Shown here: one piece after another, positions 33,934 to 42,516 of the stretch | Numbering within the stretch: position 1 is the first letter of the stretch | How the letters are laid out: each line of letters starts with the position of its first letter | DNA from: JBFHIZ01 sp963666475 | Lineage (GTDB): Bacteria; Bacillota; Clostridia; Lachnospirales; Lachnospiraceae | Length of the DNA: 64,000 bases | Direction of reading: 5' to 3' | Assembly: GCA_963666475.2 (NCBI GenBank) | Contig: CAXXJM010000001.1 | Span: 496,001-560,000, forward strand | Made by a program: the position numbers and the translations under genes | The notes under the pieces: generated by a model | Told to the model about the DNA's origin: nothing | The model's input: only the letters and a program-made list of their open reading frames with translations | Database searches by the model: none

Positions 33934-33958
33934 AGCCTCAAACAAAATGTTTGAGGCT
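33934..33958 (-). terminator. Terminator after rpmA
   Basis: AGCCTCAAACA, 3-base loop, TGTTTGAGGCT (11 pairs), followed on the minus strand by TATTTTTT. It stands between rpmA and obgE, so obgE probably also has its own promoter or is expressed by read-through. Confidence 0.88.
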
Positions 33959-33970
33959 CGTTATCATTCG

Positions 33971-34258
33971 TTATTTTTCTACAGGATAAACAGAGGCTTG
34001 TTTTTTGTCTCTTCCTTTTCTTTCGAAACGAACAACTCCATCTACTAATGCAAATAAAGTATCGTCACCACCACGGCCTACATTCACACCTGGATGAATT
34101 TTTGTTCCGCGTTGTCTATAAAGGATGTTGCCTGCTTTTACGAATTGTCCATCAGCTCTTTTCGCGCCAAGTCTTTTGGATTCGGAATCTCTACCGTTTT
34201 TGGTAGAACCTACTCCTTTTTTATGAGCGAAAAATTGAAGGTTCATCTTTAACATCAT
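33971..34258 (-). CDS. rpmA: 50S ribosomal protein bL27 with cleavable N-terminus
   Basis: bL27 reaches the peptidyl transferase centre. The 95-residue product carries the Firmicutes N-terminal extension MLKMNLQFFAHKKG, in which Prp cuts after the FF pair so that the mature protein begins AHKKG. The rest (GSTKNGRDSESKRLG, RQRGTKIHPG) is standard. GGAGGTG precedes the ATG pair at 34258. It follows prp directly. Confidence 0.97.
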   Translation of the reverse strand: MMLKMNLQFFAHKKGVGSTKNGRDSESKRLGAKRADGQFVKAGNILYRQRGTKIHPGVNVGRGGDDTLFALVDGVVRFERKGRDKKQASVYPVEK

Positions 34259-34261
34259 GTA

Positions 34262-34585
34262 TTACACCTCCTCAAATATGAGTTTTACATACTTAGTCGT
34301 ATATTCTTCTTGAATCTGTTCTAAACCGAGCAGCATGGAATCCAACAACAAGGTTGTATTCTGACTTGGAATGTTTTGTAAAGAAAAATGAATCATACCA
34401 TCTTTGGTATCCATCTGAAACTTAGTTTCTCTGGAAAATTTTTCTATGGAATTGATTGTATTAATCAACAACACAGAAATTGCAGCACATACGATATCTT
34501 CGCCATGATTTGCATATCCGGCATGACCTGTACTCTTAAAGCCTTTCCAAATCCCATTCGATTTTTGTATGGTTATTTTCGTCAT
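34262..34585 (-). CDS. prp: Ribosomal-processing cysteine protease Prp
   Basis: Removes the N-terminal extension of bL27. The product of about 107 residues has the histidine motif GHAGYANHGEDIVCAAIS with the catalytic His and Cys both inside. It lies between rplU and rpmA, its usual place. The ATG at 34585 is the likely start; an in-frame GTG at 34597 sits too close to the AAAGG site. Confidence 0.95.
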   Translation of the reverse strand: MTKITIQKSNGIWKGFKSTGHAGYANHGEDIVCAAISVLLINTINSIEKFSRETKFQMDTKDGMIHFSLQNIPSQNTTLLLDSMLLGLEQIQEEYTTKYVKLIFEEV

Positions 34586-34619
34586 GTCAATAACCACGCC
34601 TTTCTAAGCCTTACATCAC

Positions 34620-34925
34620 TTATGCGTTAATTTTTTCAATTTTAACTTGAGTGTATGCTTGTCTATGACCGTTTTTCTTGTGGTATCCGGTTTTTCTTTT
34701 ATATTTATAAACGATAACCTTTTTACCTCTAGCCTGATCCATTACAGTTGCTGTAACATTCGCTTCAGCGATGTCTTTACCAACTTTAACTCCATCAGCA
34801 CTAACTAAAAGAACCTGGTCAAAAGTTACAGATGTTCCTACTTCAGCATCAAGTTTTTCAACTTTGATTACGTCGCCTTCAGAAACTTTGTATTGCTTTC
34901 CACCTGTTGCAATGATTGCGTACAT
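34620..34925 (-). CDS. rplU: 50S ribosomal protein bL21
   Basis: A 101-residue large-subunit protein. MYAIIATGGKQYKVSEGD is the standard N-terminus and YKRKTGYHKKNGHRQAYTQVKI the RNA-binding end. AGGAGGTG lies before the ATG. First gene of the ribosomal and GTPase cluster, with a strong promoter and a structured leader. Confidence 0.98.
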   Translation of the reverse strand: MYAIIATGGKQYKVSEGDVIKVEKLDAEVGTSVTFDQVLLVSADGVKVGKDIAEANVTATVMDQARGKKVIVYKYKRKTGYHKKNGHRQAYTQVKIEKINA

Positions 34926-35002
34926 ATGGCACCTCCTATTAATTACTCGCTAACTACGGTGATCATGGATTATGATCTTCAAAACCTCATTAAGCGGCAT
35001 AC
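34926..35002 (-). ncRNA. Structured 5' leader of rplU (possible bL21 leader)
   Basis: The leader of about 77 bases from the predicted start holds GATCAT-AATCC-ATGATC, a 6-pair hairpin, with complementary CGCT/AGCG flanks outside it. Ribosomal protein leaders that bind their own product precede rplU in many Firmicutes. A match to the known L21 leader needs a covariance search. Confidence 0.5.
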
Positions 35003-35008
35003 TCATGT

Positions 35009-35037
35009 ATGATACCACCTCATATGAATTATGTCAA
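35009..35037 (-). promoter_or_regulatory. Promoter of the rplU cluster
   Basis: TTGACA (35037-35032), 17-base spacer, TATCAT (35014-35009) on the minus strand, a near-consensus SigA promoter. Confidence 0.85.
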
Positions 35038-35044
35038 GCAAAAT

Positions 35045-35671
35045 TTATCGATTTTCAACTAGATTAATATATGCTTTTACAATATCAAGAATCTCCTGAT
35101 AGCTCATACTTGCAGTATTGATACACATATCATAATTGGTTGCTTCTTTCCACTCTTGTCCGGTGTAATACTTATAATAATCACTACGGAAACGATCGAT
35201 CTTCTCGATTTTTTTTTCAATTTCTTTTTCGGCCAGACCAGAAATTGCACCGACTCTACTAATGCACGCATCTTTTGGAGCGTGGCAAAAAATTCGAATA
35301 CAATTTTTGTGATCTGAGAGCAAAAAATCCGCACATCTTCCGATGATTACTGCAGATTCCTTTGAAGCAATATCTTTAATGATTTTAGCTTGATAATTAA
35401 ACAAGTTTTGATTTGAAACAAACTTACTACTTTCTGGTGGGAGAACAGTAAGGTCTTCAGAATCTGATGGCTTTCGATGAAAAATTGATTTTTTGGAAAT
35501 CTTTTCATCAACCTCTCCAAAAAGTCCTTCACTAATACCGCTTTCATCGGATGCCATTCTTAGCAATTCCCGGTCATAATAGGAAATTCCAAGTTCGTCA
35601 GCAAGCATTTTTCCCATGGTTTTTCCACCACTTCCATAGGTTCTAGCAATGGTAATAATATAATTATCCAT
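35045..35671 (-). CDS. Cytidylate kinase-like family protein (copy 2)
   Basis: A 208-residue member of the same family (PF13189) as the gene at 19159. The P-loop variant is ARTYGSGGKTMGKMLA, followed by SYYDRELLRMAS. SAVIIGRCADFLL and RFRSDYYKYYTGQEW correspond to blocks in copy 1. A polar insert (about residues 60-85) differs between the copies. It lies between the rplU promoter and the liv genes with no clear partner. CMP kinase activity is unproven. Confidence 0.82.
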   Translation of the reverse strand: MDNYIITIARTYGSGGKTMGKMLADELGISYYDRELLRMASDESGISEGLFGEVDEKISKKSIFHRKPSDSEDLTVLPPESSKFVSNQNLFNYQAKIIKDIASKESAVIIGRCADFLLSDHKNCIRIFCHAPKDACISRVGAISGLAEKEIEKKIEKIDRFRSDYYKYYTGQEWKEATNYDMCINTASMSYQEILDIVKAYINLVENR

Positions 35672-35716
35672 AACTACAAAATCCCCTTTCTATACACACT
35701 ATATTTTACAATATAA

Positions 35717-36427
35717 TTATTCACCTAAATACGCTTTTTTTACAGCGTCATTGTTCATAAGTTCCTTTGCATCACCTTCAAGTTTGATTTCACCAGTTTC
35801 TAGTACATATGCACGGTTTGCAATGGAAAGTGCTTTTTTTGCATTTTGTTCTACCAATAATACGGTGGTACCTTGAGAAGATATTTTTTTAATAATATTA
35901 AAAATTTCTTCTACAAAAATTGGTGATAATCCCATGGATGGTTCATCCATTAGAATGATTTTTGGTCGTGACATCAATGCTCTGCCCATTGCAAGCATTT
36001 GTTGTTCTCCCCCACTTAATGTTCCAGCAGTCTGGTGTTCTCGTTCTTTTAACCGAGGGAAACTTTGGTATACTTCTTCTAATGATTCTTCAATTTCTTT
36101 TTTGTCTTTTCTAGAATAAGCACCAAGTTTTAAGTTTTGTAAAACGCTAAGCTGCGCAAAAACTCTTCTGCCCTCAGGAACATGTGCCATTCCTAAATAA
36201 ACCATTTTATGCCCAGGAAGTTTCGTAATATCTTGGCCTTCAAATAAAATAGAACCTCCTGCGGTAGGAATCAATCCATTAATCGCATGTAGCGTAGTCG
36301 TTTTTCCGGCTCCGTTTGCACCAATCAGTGCAATAACTTCCCCTTCATTTACAGAAAAAGAAATACCGTGTATAGCTTTAATCATTCCATAATTTACTTC
36401 TAAATCTTTGATCTCTAGCATTGCCAT
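35717..36427 (-). CDS. livF: Branched-chain amino acid ABC transporter ATP-binding protein LivF
   Basis: One of two ATPase subunits of a HAAT-type importer. The 236-residue product has Walker A GANGAGKT, signature LSGGEQQ and Walker B IILMDEP. The N-terminus MLEIKDLEVNYGMIKAIHGISF is LivF-like. It is last in the liv operon, 15 bases after livG. Confidence 0.95.
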   Translation of the reverse strand: MAMLEIKDLEVNYGMIKAIHGISFSVNEGEVIALIGANGAGKTTTLHAINGLIPTAGGSILFEGQDITKLPGHKMVYLGMAHVPEGRRVFAQLSVLQNLKLGAYSRKDKKEIEESLEEVYQSFPRLKEREHQTAGTLSGGEQQMLAMGRALMSRPKIILMDEPSMGLSPIFVEEIFNIIKKISSQGTTVLLVEQNAKKALSIANRAYVLETGEIKLEGDAKELMNNDAVKKAYLGE

Positions 36428-36442
36428 GTTACTGCCTCCTAT

Positions 36443-37222
36443 TTATTCGCCTAAATATGCGGTGATAACATCAGGATTGTTTAATACATCCGATGTTTTT
36501 CCTTGTGCTAGCACTTTTCCGAAATTTAGAACGGTTAATTCTTCGCATATACCTGAAACAAGTTTCATATCATGTTCGATCAGTAAGATGGTCATATCAA
36601 AATGATCTCGAACAAAATGAATGGTATCCATTAGCTCTTGAGTTTCATTTGGATTCATACCAGCAGCAGGTTCATCCAATAATAAAAGTTTTGGATTGGT
36701 TGCAAGTGCTCTGGCAATTTCAAGTTTACGTTGCTTGCCATATGGCAAATTGGAAGCAAGAAGATCTTTTTCATGGTCTAAATCAAATACTTTTAATAAA
36801 GAGATTGCTTTTTCATTCATTTCTTTTTCAACTTGATAGTATCTTGGAAGACGAAAGATACCTTCCAATGTAGAATATGCAAACTGATTATGAAGACCTA
36901 CTTTAACATTATCTAACACACTAAGTTGCTTAAATAGGCGAATATTTTGGAATGTTCTTGCAATTCCTGCATGATTAATTCTTTCTGTTTTACGTCCAGT
37001 AATATTTTCCCCGGCTAATTCAACTTTGCCATCATCTGGAGTATATACGCCTGTTAATAAGTTGAATACGGTAGTCTTCCCTGCTCCGTTTGGACCAATC
37101 AGCCCATATAATTGTCCTTTATTTATAGAAATATCAAATCCATCAACCGCTTTTAAGCCTCCAAAAGAGATACCTAAATTTTTCACATTTAAAATAACTT
37201 CATTTTTACTAGTTGTGTCCAT
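36443..37222 (-). CDS. livG: Branched-chain amino acid ABC transporter ATP-binding protein LivG
   Basis: The second ATPase subunit, 259 residues. Walker A is GPNGAGKT and Walker B LLLLDEPAAGMNP; GIARTFQNIRLF marks the Q-loop. The signature region reads LPYGKQRKLEIARAL, the LivG form of the ABC signature. It ends 15 bases before livF and starts at the livM stop. Confidence 0.95.
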   Translation of the reverse strand: MDTTSKNEVILNVKNLGISFGGLKAVDGFDISINKGQLYGLIGPNGAGKTTVFNLLTGVYTPDDGKVELAGENITGRKTERINHAGIARTFQNIRLFKQLSVLDNVKVGLHNQFAYSTLEGIFRLPRYYQVEKEMNEKAISLLKVFDLDHEKDLLASNLPYGKQRKLEIARALATNPKLLLLDEPAAGMNPNETQELMDTIHFVRDHFDMTILLIEHDMKLVSGICEELTVLNFGKVLAQGKTSDVLNNPDVITAYLGE

Positions 37223-38317
37223 CTAAGCTTCCTCCTTTTTTGCATTTTTTCGTATGAATCGTTTCCAAAGACCGCTAATTGGATATTTTTCTTTCCATAG
37301 TTTTGCTTTGGGGCTCCAATTGAAGAGCATCATAATAATTAATACAAGTGCATAAATTAACATACGATATTCTTGGAGAAAACGTAAATATTCAGGTAGA
37401 GCTGTCAAGATTATGGCAGCAATAATACTTCCTTTCATATTTCCGATGCCGCCTAGAACAACAAATACTAAGATTAGGATCGACATATTATATCCAAATG
37501 TTTTTGGTGTCGCTGTTAAAGTCGCTAAATTATGTGCATAAAGTACACCTGCAACACCTGCAAATGCAGCTGAGATTGAAAATGCCATTAATTTATATTT
37601 TGTAATATTTAGACCAACGGATTCCGCAGCAATTCGGTTGTCTCTTATTGCCATGATTGCACGCCCTGATCTTGAATTAATTAAATTGAAAATAACAAAA
37701 AGTGTAAGTAATAACAAAATAACACCAATCAAAAAGGTTGATGCGAATGAGTTTTTTGTACCGGTAATACCCTGTGCCCCAGCTACGATTAGGCGACCAT
37801 CATCTAACAACGAAAGCCCTTTTTCAGAAGTTGAAACATGAATTCCGTTTGCGTCAATTCCGATAAACAAAATATTCATGATATTCTTTATAATCTCACC
37901 AAAAGCAAGTGTAACAATTGCTAAGTAATCTCCTTTTAATCGCATAACTGGTATGCCGATTAAAATACCGAATACTGAGGATGCTACGATTGCAACAATA
38001 AGCGCAACTAAGAAACGTACAAAACCATTTTGAATGGTTCCAACGAGTGCGACCGATGTAAACGCACCAAAAAATGCTCCGATACACATAAAGCCAGCAT
38101 GTCCAATACTTAATTCACCAAGTATACCAATTGTGAGGTTCAGAGAAACCGCTAGTATTGAATAAATGCAAAGCTGAACAAATAAACCAGAAGTTAATCG
38201 ATTTACAAACCCAAGCGAGTCTAATAACATCAGCATTCCTGAAATAAGAATAATAATAATATAAATGGAAAGATTATGTTCAGATAAAAATAATTTCATT
38301 GATTTTAATTTATTCAT
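37223..38317 (-). CDS. livM: Branched-chain amino acid ABC transporter permease LivM
   Basis: A 364-residue permease with about ten hydrophobic segments. LSIGHAGFMCIGAFFGA and LKGDYLAIVTLAFGEI are family blocks, and GRAIMAIRDNRIAAESVG is the cytoplasmic coupling region that contacts the ATPases. It directly abuts livG. Confidence 0.95.
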   Translation of the reverse strand: MNKLKSMKLFLSEHNLSIYIIIILISGMLMLLDSLGFVNRLTSGLFVQLCIYSILAVSLNLTIGILGELSIGHAGFMCIGAFFGAFTSVALVGTIQNGFVRFLVALIVAIVASSVFGILIGIPVMRLKGDYLAIVTLAFGEIIKNIMNILFIGIDANGIHVSTSEKGLSLLDDGRLIVAGAQGITGTKNSFASTFLIGVILLLLTLFVIFNLINSRSGRAIMAIRDNRIAAESVGLNITKYKLMAFSISAAFAGVAGVLYAHNLATLTATPKTFGYNMSILILVFVVLGGIGNMKGSIIAAIILTALPEYLRFLQEYRMLIYALVLIIMMLFNWSPKAKLWKEKYPISGLWKRFIRKNAKKEEA

Positions 38318-38327
38318 GTATGATCAC

Positions 38328-39209
38328 CTACACTTTCTCATGGATCTTTTTACCTAAAATACCGGTAGGTTTGACCAATAACACTAAGATTAATACACTA
38401 AATACGATGGCATCAGCAACCTGAGAAGAAATTAAACCTTTGGAGAGATTTTCAATGATCCCTAAAAGAATTCCACCAATTAGCGCCCCAGGAACAGAAC
38501 CAATTCCACCAAATACAGCAGCTACAAAAGCTTTAATACCTGGCATAGCGCCTGTATATGGGGTCAATGTAGGATATGCAGAGCATAATAATGCGCTAGC
38601 AACAGCTGCAAGCGCAGAACCTATTGCAAAAGTAAGAGCTATTGTTGCATTGACATTCACGCCCATTAATTGAGCTGCACCACGATCCTCAGCAACTGCA
38701 AGCATTGCGCGTCCAGGCTTTGTACGATTAATGAATAATGTGAGCGCAATCATTATTAATATGCAGGCAATTATTGTAACCTGTGTTTCACCTGTAATTT
38801 TGATTTCTCCATTAGCAAGTACAATTGGATTTAAATTTACTACCGAGGTAAAAATTCGTGGATTGCTTCCGAAAATCAAAAGAGCTAGATTTTGAAGCAA
38901 ATAACTAATACCAATTGCGGTAATGAGAACTGCTAAAGGTGGCGCAGACCGAAGTGGTTTGTACGCTACTCGTTCAATTAACATACCCAAACCTGTACAA
39001 AGTACAACTGCAACTAAAATTGATAAAAATGGAGGAAGTCCAAGCGTATATCCAACTGTATAGATAACGTATCCACCAATCATAATGACATCACCATGCG
39101 CAAAATTTAACATTTTTGCAATGCCATATACCATTGTATATCCAAGCGCTATGATTGCATAAATACTACCCAAACTAATTCCACTGATTAAAAAACCTAA
39201 GAAACTCAT
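38328..39209 (-). CDS. livH: Branched-chain amino acid ABC transporter permease LivH
   Basis: A 293-residue permease with about eight hydrophobic segments. The N-terminus GISLGSIYAIIALGYTMVYG and the MLNFAHGDVIMIG block are typical, as is the coupling region GRAMLAVAEDRGAAQLMG. It follows a terminator-like hairpin after livK, so its level is probably set below that of the binding protein. Confidence 0.95.
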   Translation of the reverse strand: MSFLGFLISGISLGSIYAIIALGYTMVYGIAKMLNFAHGDVIMIGGYVIYTVGYTLGLPPFLSILVAVVLCTGLGMLIERVAYKPLRSAPPLAVLITAIGISYLLQNLALLIFGSNPRIFTSVVNLNPIVLANGEIKITGETQVTIIACILIMIALTLFINRTKPGRAMLAVAEDRGAAQLMGVNVNATIALTFAIGSALAAVASALLCSAYPTLTPYTGAMPGIKAFVAAVFGGIGSVPGALIGGILLGIIENLSKGLISSQVADAIVFSVLILVLLVKPTGILGKKIHEKV

Positions 39210-39292
39210 GATATTTCCCTTCTTTTCAAGTGAATTTTTAAAAATATATAATCATTAGTATACTATAAATGTTGGAAGAAAGAAACAAAAAA

Positions 39293-39316
39293 AAGGGCTC
39301 TCGCAAGAGAACCCTT
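39293..39316 (-). terminator. Leaky terminator between livK and livH
   Basis: AAGGGCTCTC, loop GCAA, GAGAACCCTT, with a run of T on the minus strand. Placed inside an operon between the binding-protein gene and the membrane genes, it would give an excess of the binding protein. Confidence 0.8.
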
Positions 39317-39331
39317 AAAAATTTTGTATAT

Positions 39332-40552
39332 TTATTCAAATGCTACATATGTTCCATTTTCAATTACAACGGCTACAGGAGTTTTATTAACTTCTCCAGT
39401 AGCTGCCCATGTCATTCCGAGACCAGTTACTCCGTCAACAGAAATTTGTGACATTTGAGATACGATTGCAGCTGTAAGATCAGCTGTAGACATATCTGGT
39501 GTAGCGTTTGCAGCTTCGATTGCAGCTTTTACAATATATACTGCGTCATATCCATCAGCAGCGAACTGATTTGGTGTTTCACCGTATTTTTCAGTGAATT
39601 TAGATACAAAATCAACAGTCATAGTATCTGTAGAATCTGCAGCAAATGGTGTTAATAACATAACTCCTTCAGCTAATGCTGTATCAAATCCATCTACAGT
39701 TAATAATCCGTCAAGACCGTCACATCCAAAGAAAATCGGTGAATATTCAGCGGTGTTTGACTGTGAAAGAATGAGTGCTGCTTCTGAATAGTAAATTGGT
39801 AAAAATACTAATTCTGCACCAGCATCTTTTAAAATTTGAATTTGTGTTGTGAAATCAGTTTTGCTATCAGCAGTAAATGCTTCAGCAGCTACGATATCTA
39901 AGCCAAGAGCCTCTGCTGTTTCGTCAAATTTTGCATAAATTCCTGAAGAGTAGATGTCTGAACTATCATAAATTACACCAACTTTTGTAGCAAGATTTTT
40001 ATCAACGATGTATTGAGCAGAACCTACACCTTGGTTTGGATCAGTAAAACAAACTTGGAATGAATTATCATAACGAACACAGTCAACAGCTGAAGCTGAT
40101 GGTGTTAATTGAAATACACTGTCTGCGTATGTTTCTTCATTAACAGCAACACAAGCCCCTGATGTAACGCTTCCGATAAATACTTGCATGCCCCAATCCA
40201 TTAAGGTATTGTATGCATTGATAACTTTTTCTGGATCTGCTTCGTCATCTTGGAAATTGTAAGCAATTTGGAATCCATTAATTCCGCCTGCTGCATTGAT
40301 TTCATCAACTGCAAGCTGAGCTCCGTTCATTACGGCCTGTCCGTAAACAGCTGCTCCTCCAGTAATCGGTCCAGTTGAACCAATCATAAATGTTTCGCCT
40401 GAAACGACTTCTGCTGCAGAATCGGTTTCAGCATTGTTTTCTACGGTTGCAGAATCAGCAGTTGTATTGTTTGCTGTAGAATCATTTCCACATCCAACAA
40501 GTAATGAAGATGCCATAACTGCAACTAATAGTAAACTCATAATTTTTTTCAT
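39332..40552 (-). CDS. livK: Branched-chain amino acid ABC transporter substrate-binding lipoprotein
   Basis: A 406-residue lipoprotein with a signal ending in SLLVGCGNDS, then an acidic Thr/Asn/Ser linker (about residues 25-50) and a periplasmic-binding fold of type I (Leu/Ile/Val-binding). IGSTGPITGGAAVYGQA and AVDEINAAGGINGFQI are typical. The amino acid bound cannot be told from sequence. First gene of the liv operon. Confidence 0.94.
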   Translation of the reverse strand: MKKIMSLLLVAVMASSLLVGCGNDSTANNTTADSATVENNAETDSAAEVVSGETFMIGSTGPITGGAAVYGQAVMNGAQLAVDEINAAGGINGFQIAYNFQDDEADPEKVINAYNTLMDWGMQVFIGSVTSGACVAVNEETYADSVFQLTPSASAVDCVRYDNSFQVCFTDPNQGVGSAQYIVDKNLATKVGVIYDSSDIYSSGIYAKFDETAEALGLDIVAAEAFTADSKTDFTTQIQILKDAGAELVFLPIYYSEAALILSQSNTAEYSPIFFGCDGLDGLLTVDGFDTALAEGVMLLTPFAADSTDTMTVDFVSKFTEKYGETPNQFAADGYDAVYIVKAAIEAANATPDMSTADLTAAIVSQMSQISVDGVTGLGMTWAATGEVNKTPVAVVIENGTYVAFE

Positions 40553-40597
40553 AACTTATCCTCCTAATAGTAAATAATTTTTACTTTATAAAAAATA

Positions 40598-40626
40598 ATA
40601 TTAGTCTTAATTTGAATTCTTGTCAA
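40598..40626 (-). promoter_or_regulatory. Promoter of the liv operon
   Basis: TTGACA (40626-40621), 17-base spacer, TAATAT (40603-40598) on the minus strand. The -35 box is inside the last codons of the RNase G gene. Confidence 0.8.
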
Positions 40627-41821
40627 GTTTTTCTGACAATACACGATATTGTTCTTTTAGAGAAGGGTGAATTCGTTTTCTTGTGATTTCTATCAGCCCT
40701 AGCTTTGTAATATCAATAAATTGTGTATGTATTGGATCATTTTCTAAAAGTTCTTTGAGAAAAGAAATTAATTTCTTCTCATGAACTTCTTGTGTCATAT
40801 TGATAAAATCAACAATAATGATTCCCGAGAGATTTCTTAAACGAATCTGTCTCGCGATTTCTTCGCATGCAATCATGTTTATATGAAAAAAAGAATCTTC
40901 TTTTACTTTTCCTTTTACAGCTTTTCCAGAATTTACGTCAATTACATGCATTGCTTCCGTTTCTTCAAAATATAACTCAGCCCCGTTCTTTAGATAAACT
41001 GTTTTACGAAGTGCGTCTTCTATTTTCTTGTCAATTCGATGTAGCTTATTTAGCGAATAACTCGAGTCTTTATAAAACGCGAGCAAATTGAGATGTTCTG
41101 GATCCTGCGCTTTAAAATACAGCTCCAATTCATGAAAAACATGCGAATTGTCTGTTGTAATTCGATCAAATCTCGATAAATCAATGTCCTGAACTTTTTT
41201 TATATAAGGAGAAAGTGATTGGTAAACAAGTGAATGCATGGTTAATGCTTTCGCCTCTGATAAAATCGAATCCATTTGCAAAGTTAATAGAGTGAGTTCT
41301 CTCGTTAGCTTGGAAAATGTTCCCTCATCAAGATTATCTGCTTGAGAACGGATAAGAATTCCGTATGGATAATCATCAGGAACTTGAAGCAAACGGTTCA
41401 TCATAATTCTTTTCTTTTTATTTAGTTTAGAAGAATATCGAATTGCATTTTTTTCTAAATCTAAAATCACATATTTCCCTTTTAAAGTAAGCAAAGTTGA
41501 AACCGAAGGATCCTTCGTTTTAATTGCTTTTTTCGTAATCTGAACAAGCAAAAGAGACCCTTCTTGAATTTGATTATGATGCTCGGGGTTTAATACCATG
41601 GCATGTGAACAATCTTCTTGTGATAAAAAGGCAGTACGATTTTTGGCGTATGAAACAAAATAGGCATCGATATTCTTTAACTTCTTCTCTACTCTAGCTA
41701 CGTAAATATTGCCTAAGATTTCTTCGTTCAGATCAAGAAATTCGAATTCATAAAAATCGTCTTCGTTCTCCATACACTGGATCATATGTTCTTTATAAGT
41801 TGTAAAATACAATCGATTCAT
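40607..41821 (-). CDS. rng: Ribonuclease E/G family protein
   Basis: Endoribonuclease for rRNA and mRNA processing. The 404-residue product has an N-terminal S1 domain (about 30-120: GNIYVARVEKKLKNIDAYFV) and a catalytic domain with two metal aspartates in VIDVNSG and IIVDFI. The protein ends soon after ITRKRIHPSLKEQ, so the CPxCxG zinc-link of RNase E/G and the small domain behind it are absent. The upstream neighbours (DUF2344 and B12-radical SAM) are the usual clostridial ones. It overlaps DUF2344 by one base. Confidence 0.9.
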   Translation of the reverse strand: MNRLYFTTYKEHMIQCMENEDDFYEFEFLDLNEEILGNIYVARVEKKLKNIDAYFVSYAKNRTAFLSQEDCSHAMVLNPEHHNQIQEGSLLLVQITKKAIKTKDPSVSTLLTLKGKYVILDLEKNAIRYSSKLNKKKRIMMNRLLQVPDDYPYGILIRSQADNLDEGTFSKLTRELTLLTLQMDSILSEAKALTMHSLVYQSLSPYIKKVQDIDLSRFDRITTDNSHVFHELELYFKAQDPEHLNLLAFYKDSSYSLNKLHRIDKKIEDALRKTVYLKNGAELYFEETEAMHVIDVNSGKAVKGKVKEDSFFHINMIACEEIARQIRLRNLSGIIIVDFINMTQEVHEKKLISFLKELLENDPIHTQFIDITKLGLIEITRKRIHPSLKEQYRVLSEKLDKNSN

Positions 41822-42516
41822 TAAAAATCTTCTCCAAAAGCTGACATTGGTACATATTTATTCGTTGTAGAGTCAAAACCAAAAGTTTCTAGTCGATTAA
41901 TGTGTAACGCATATTCAGGTAGCTCCATTTTGAGACTGTCAAAAAACGCTTCAAAGATATATCGTGGCTTAATGTTGCCTGCACTGGATGCATTTACTTG
42001 GAAATAGAAACCATCATCCATTATGCGATAATCGTAAATCGCTGGTTTAAGGTTTAACTCCATAGAATTTTTTTTGGTTTCTTTACAATACAGAATTTCC
42101 TCTTGTTGTAAAAATAGAAACAATTGATTCTGCCAATCAAAGGTTGGTGCATAATTTTCATAATAGGTAACAAAATAGGATGCAGCCTGTACACTAGCCA
42201 TTGCATTTTTTGCTCCTTCAGGAAGAAGAACAATGTCCAGAATTTTCACACCATCAGCCATAGTCTCATTTAACTGGTCAATCATTGTCTGTCTAGGAAG
42301 CAGGGATGTGAGTTCGACATCAAAATATTCTCCATCACTTTCAACACCTACTCCAAGTGGTTGTGCAAAAGCTAATCGCTGGTGAGGATTAAATCCTTGG
42401 GTATATTGTACAGGGATACCGCTTCTACGAATTGCTTTTTGAAAATATCTCATCATATCTAAATGACCGATGTAACGGATTGGGCCGTGTTTCGAAAACT
42501 TAATTCTTACTTTCAT
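41821..42516 (-). CDS. DUF2344 / TIGR03936 radical SAM-linked protein
   Basis: A 231-residue protein of the family found next to, or fused with, TIGR03960 radical SAM proteins. The N-terminus MKVRIKFSKHGPIRYIGHLDMMRYFQKA (split: FSKHGPIRYIGHLD) and GFNPHQRLAFAQPLGVG are characteristic. Its function is unknown. ATG 42516 has GGAGGGG upstream; the longer frame to 42600 lies inside the radical SAM gene. It overlaps that gene by 17 bases, so the two are expressed together. Confidence 0.9.
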   Translation of the reverse strand: MKVRIKFSKHGPIRYIGHLDMMRYFQKAIRRSGIPVQYTQGFNPHQRLAFAQPLGVGVESDGEYFDVELTSLLPRQTMIDQLNETMADGVKILDIVLLPEGAKNAMASVQAASYFVTYYENYAPTFDWQNQLFLFLQQEEILYCKETKKNSMELNLKPAIYDYRIMDDGFYFQVNASSAGNIKPRYIFEAFFDSLKMELPEYALHINRLETFGFDSTTNKYVPMSAFGEDF

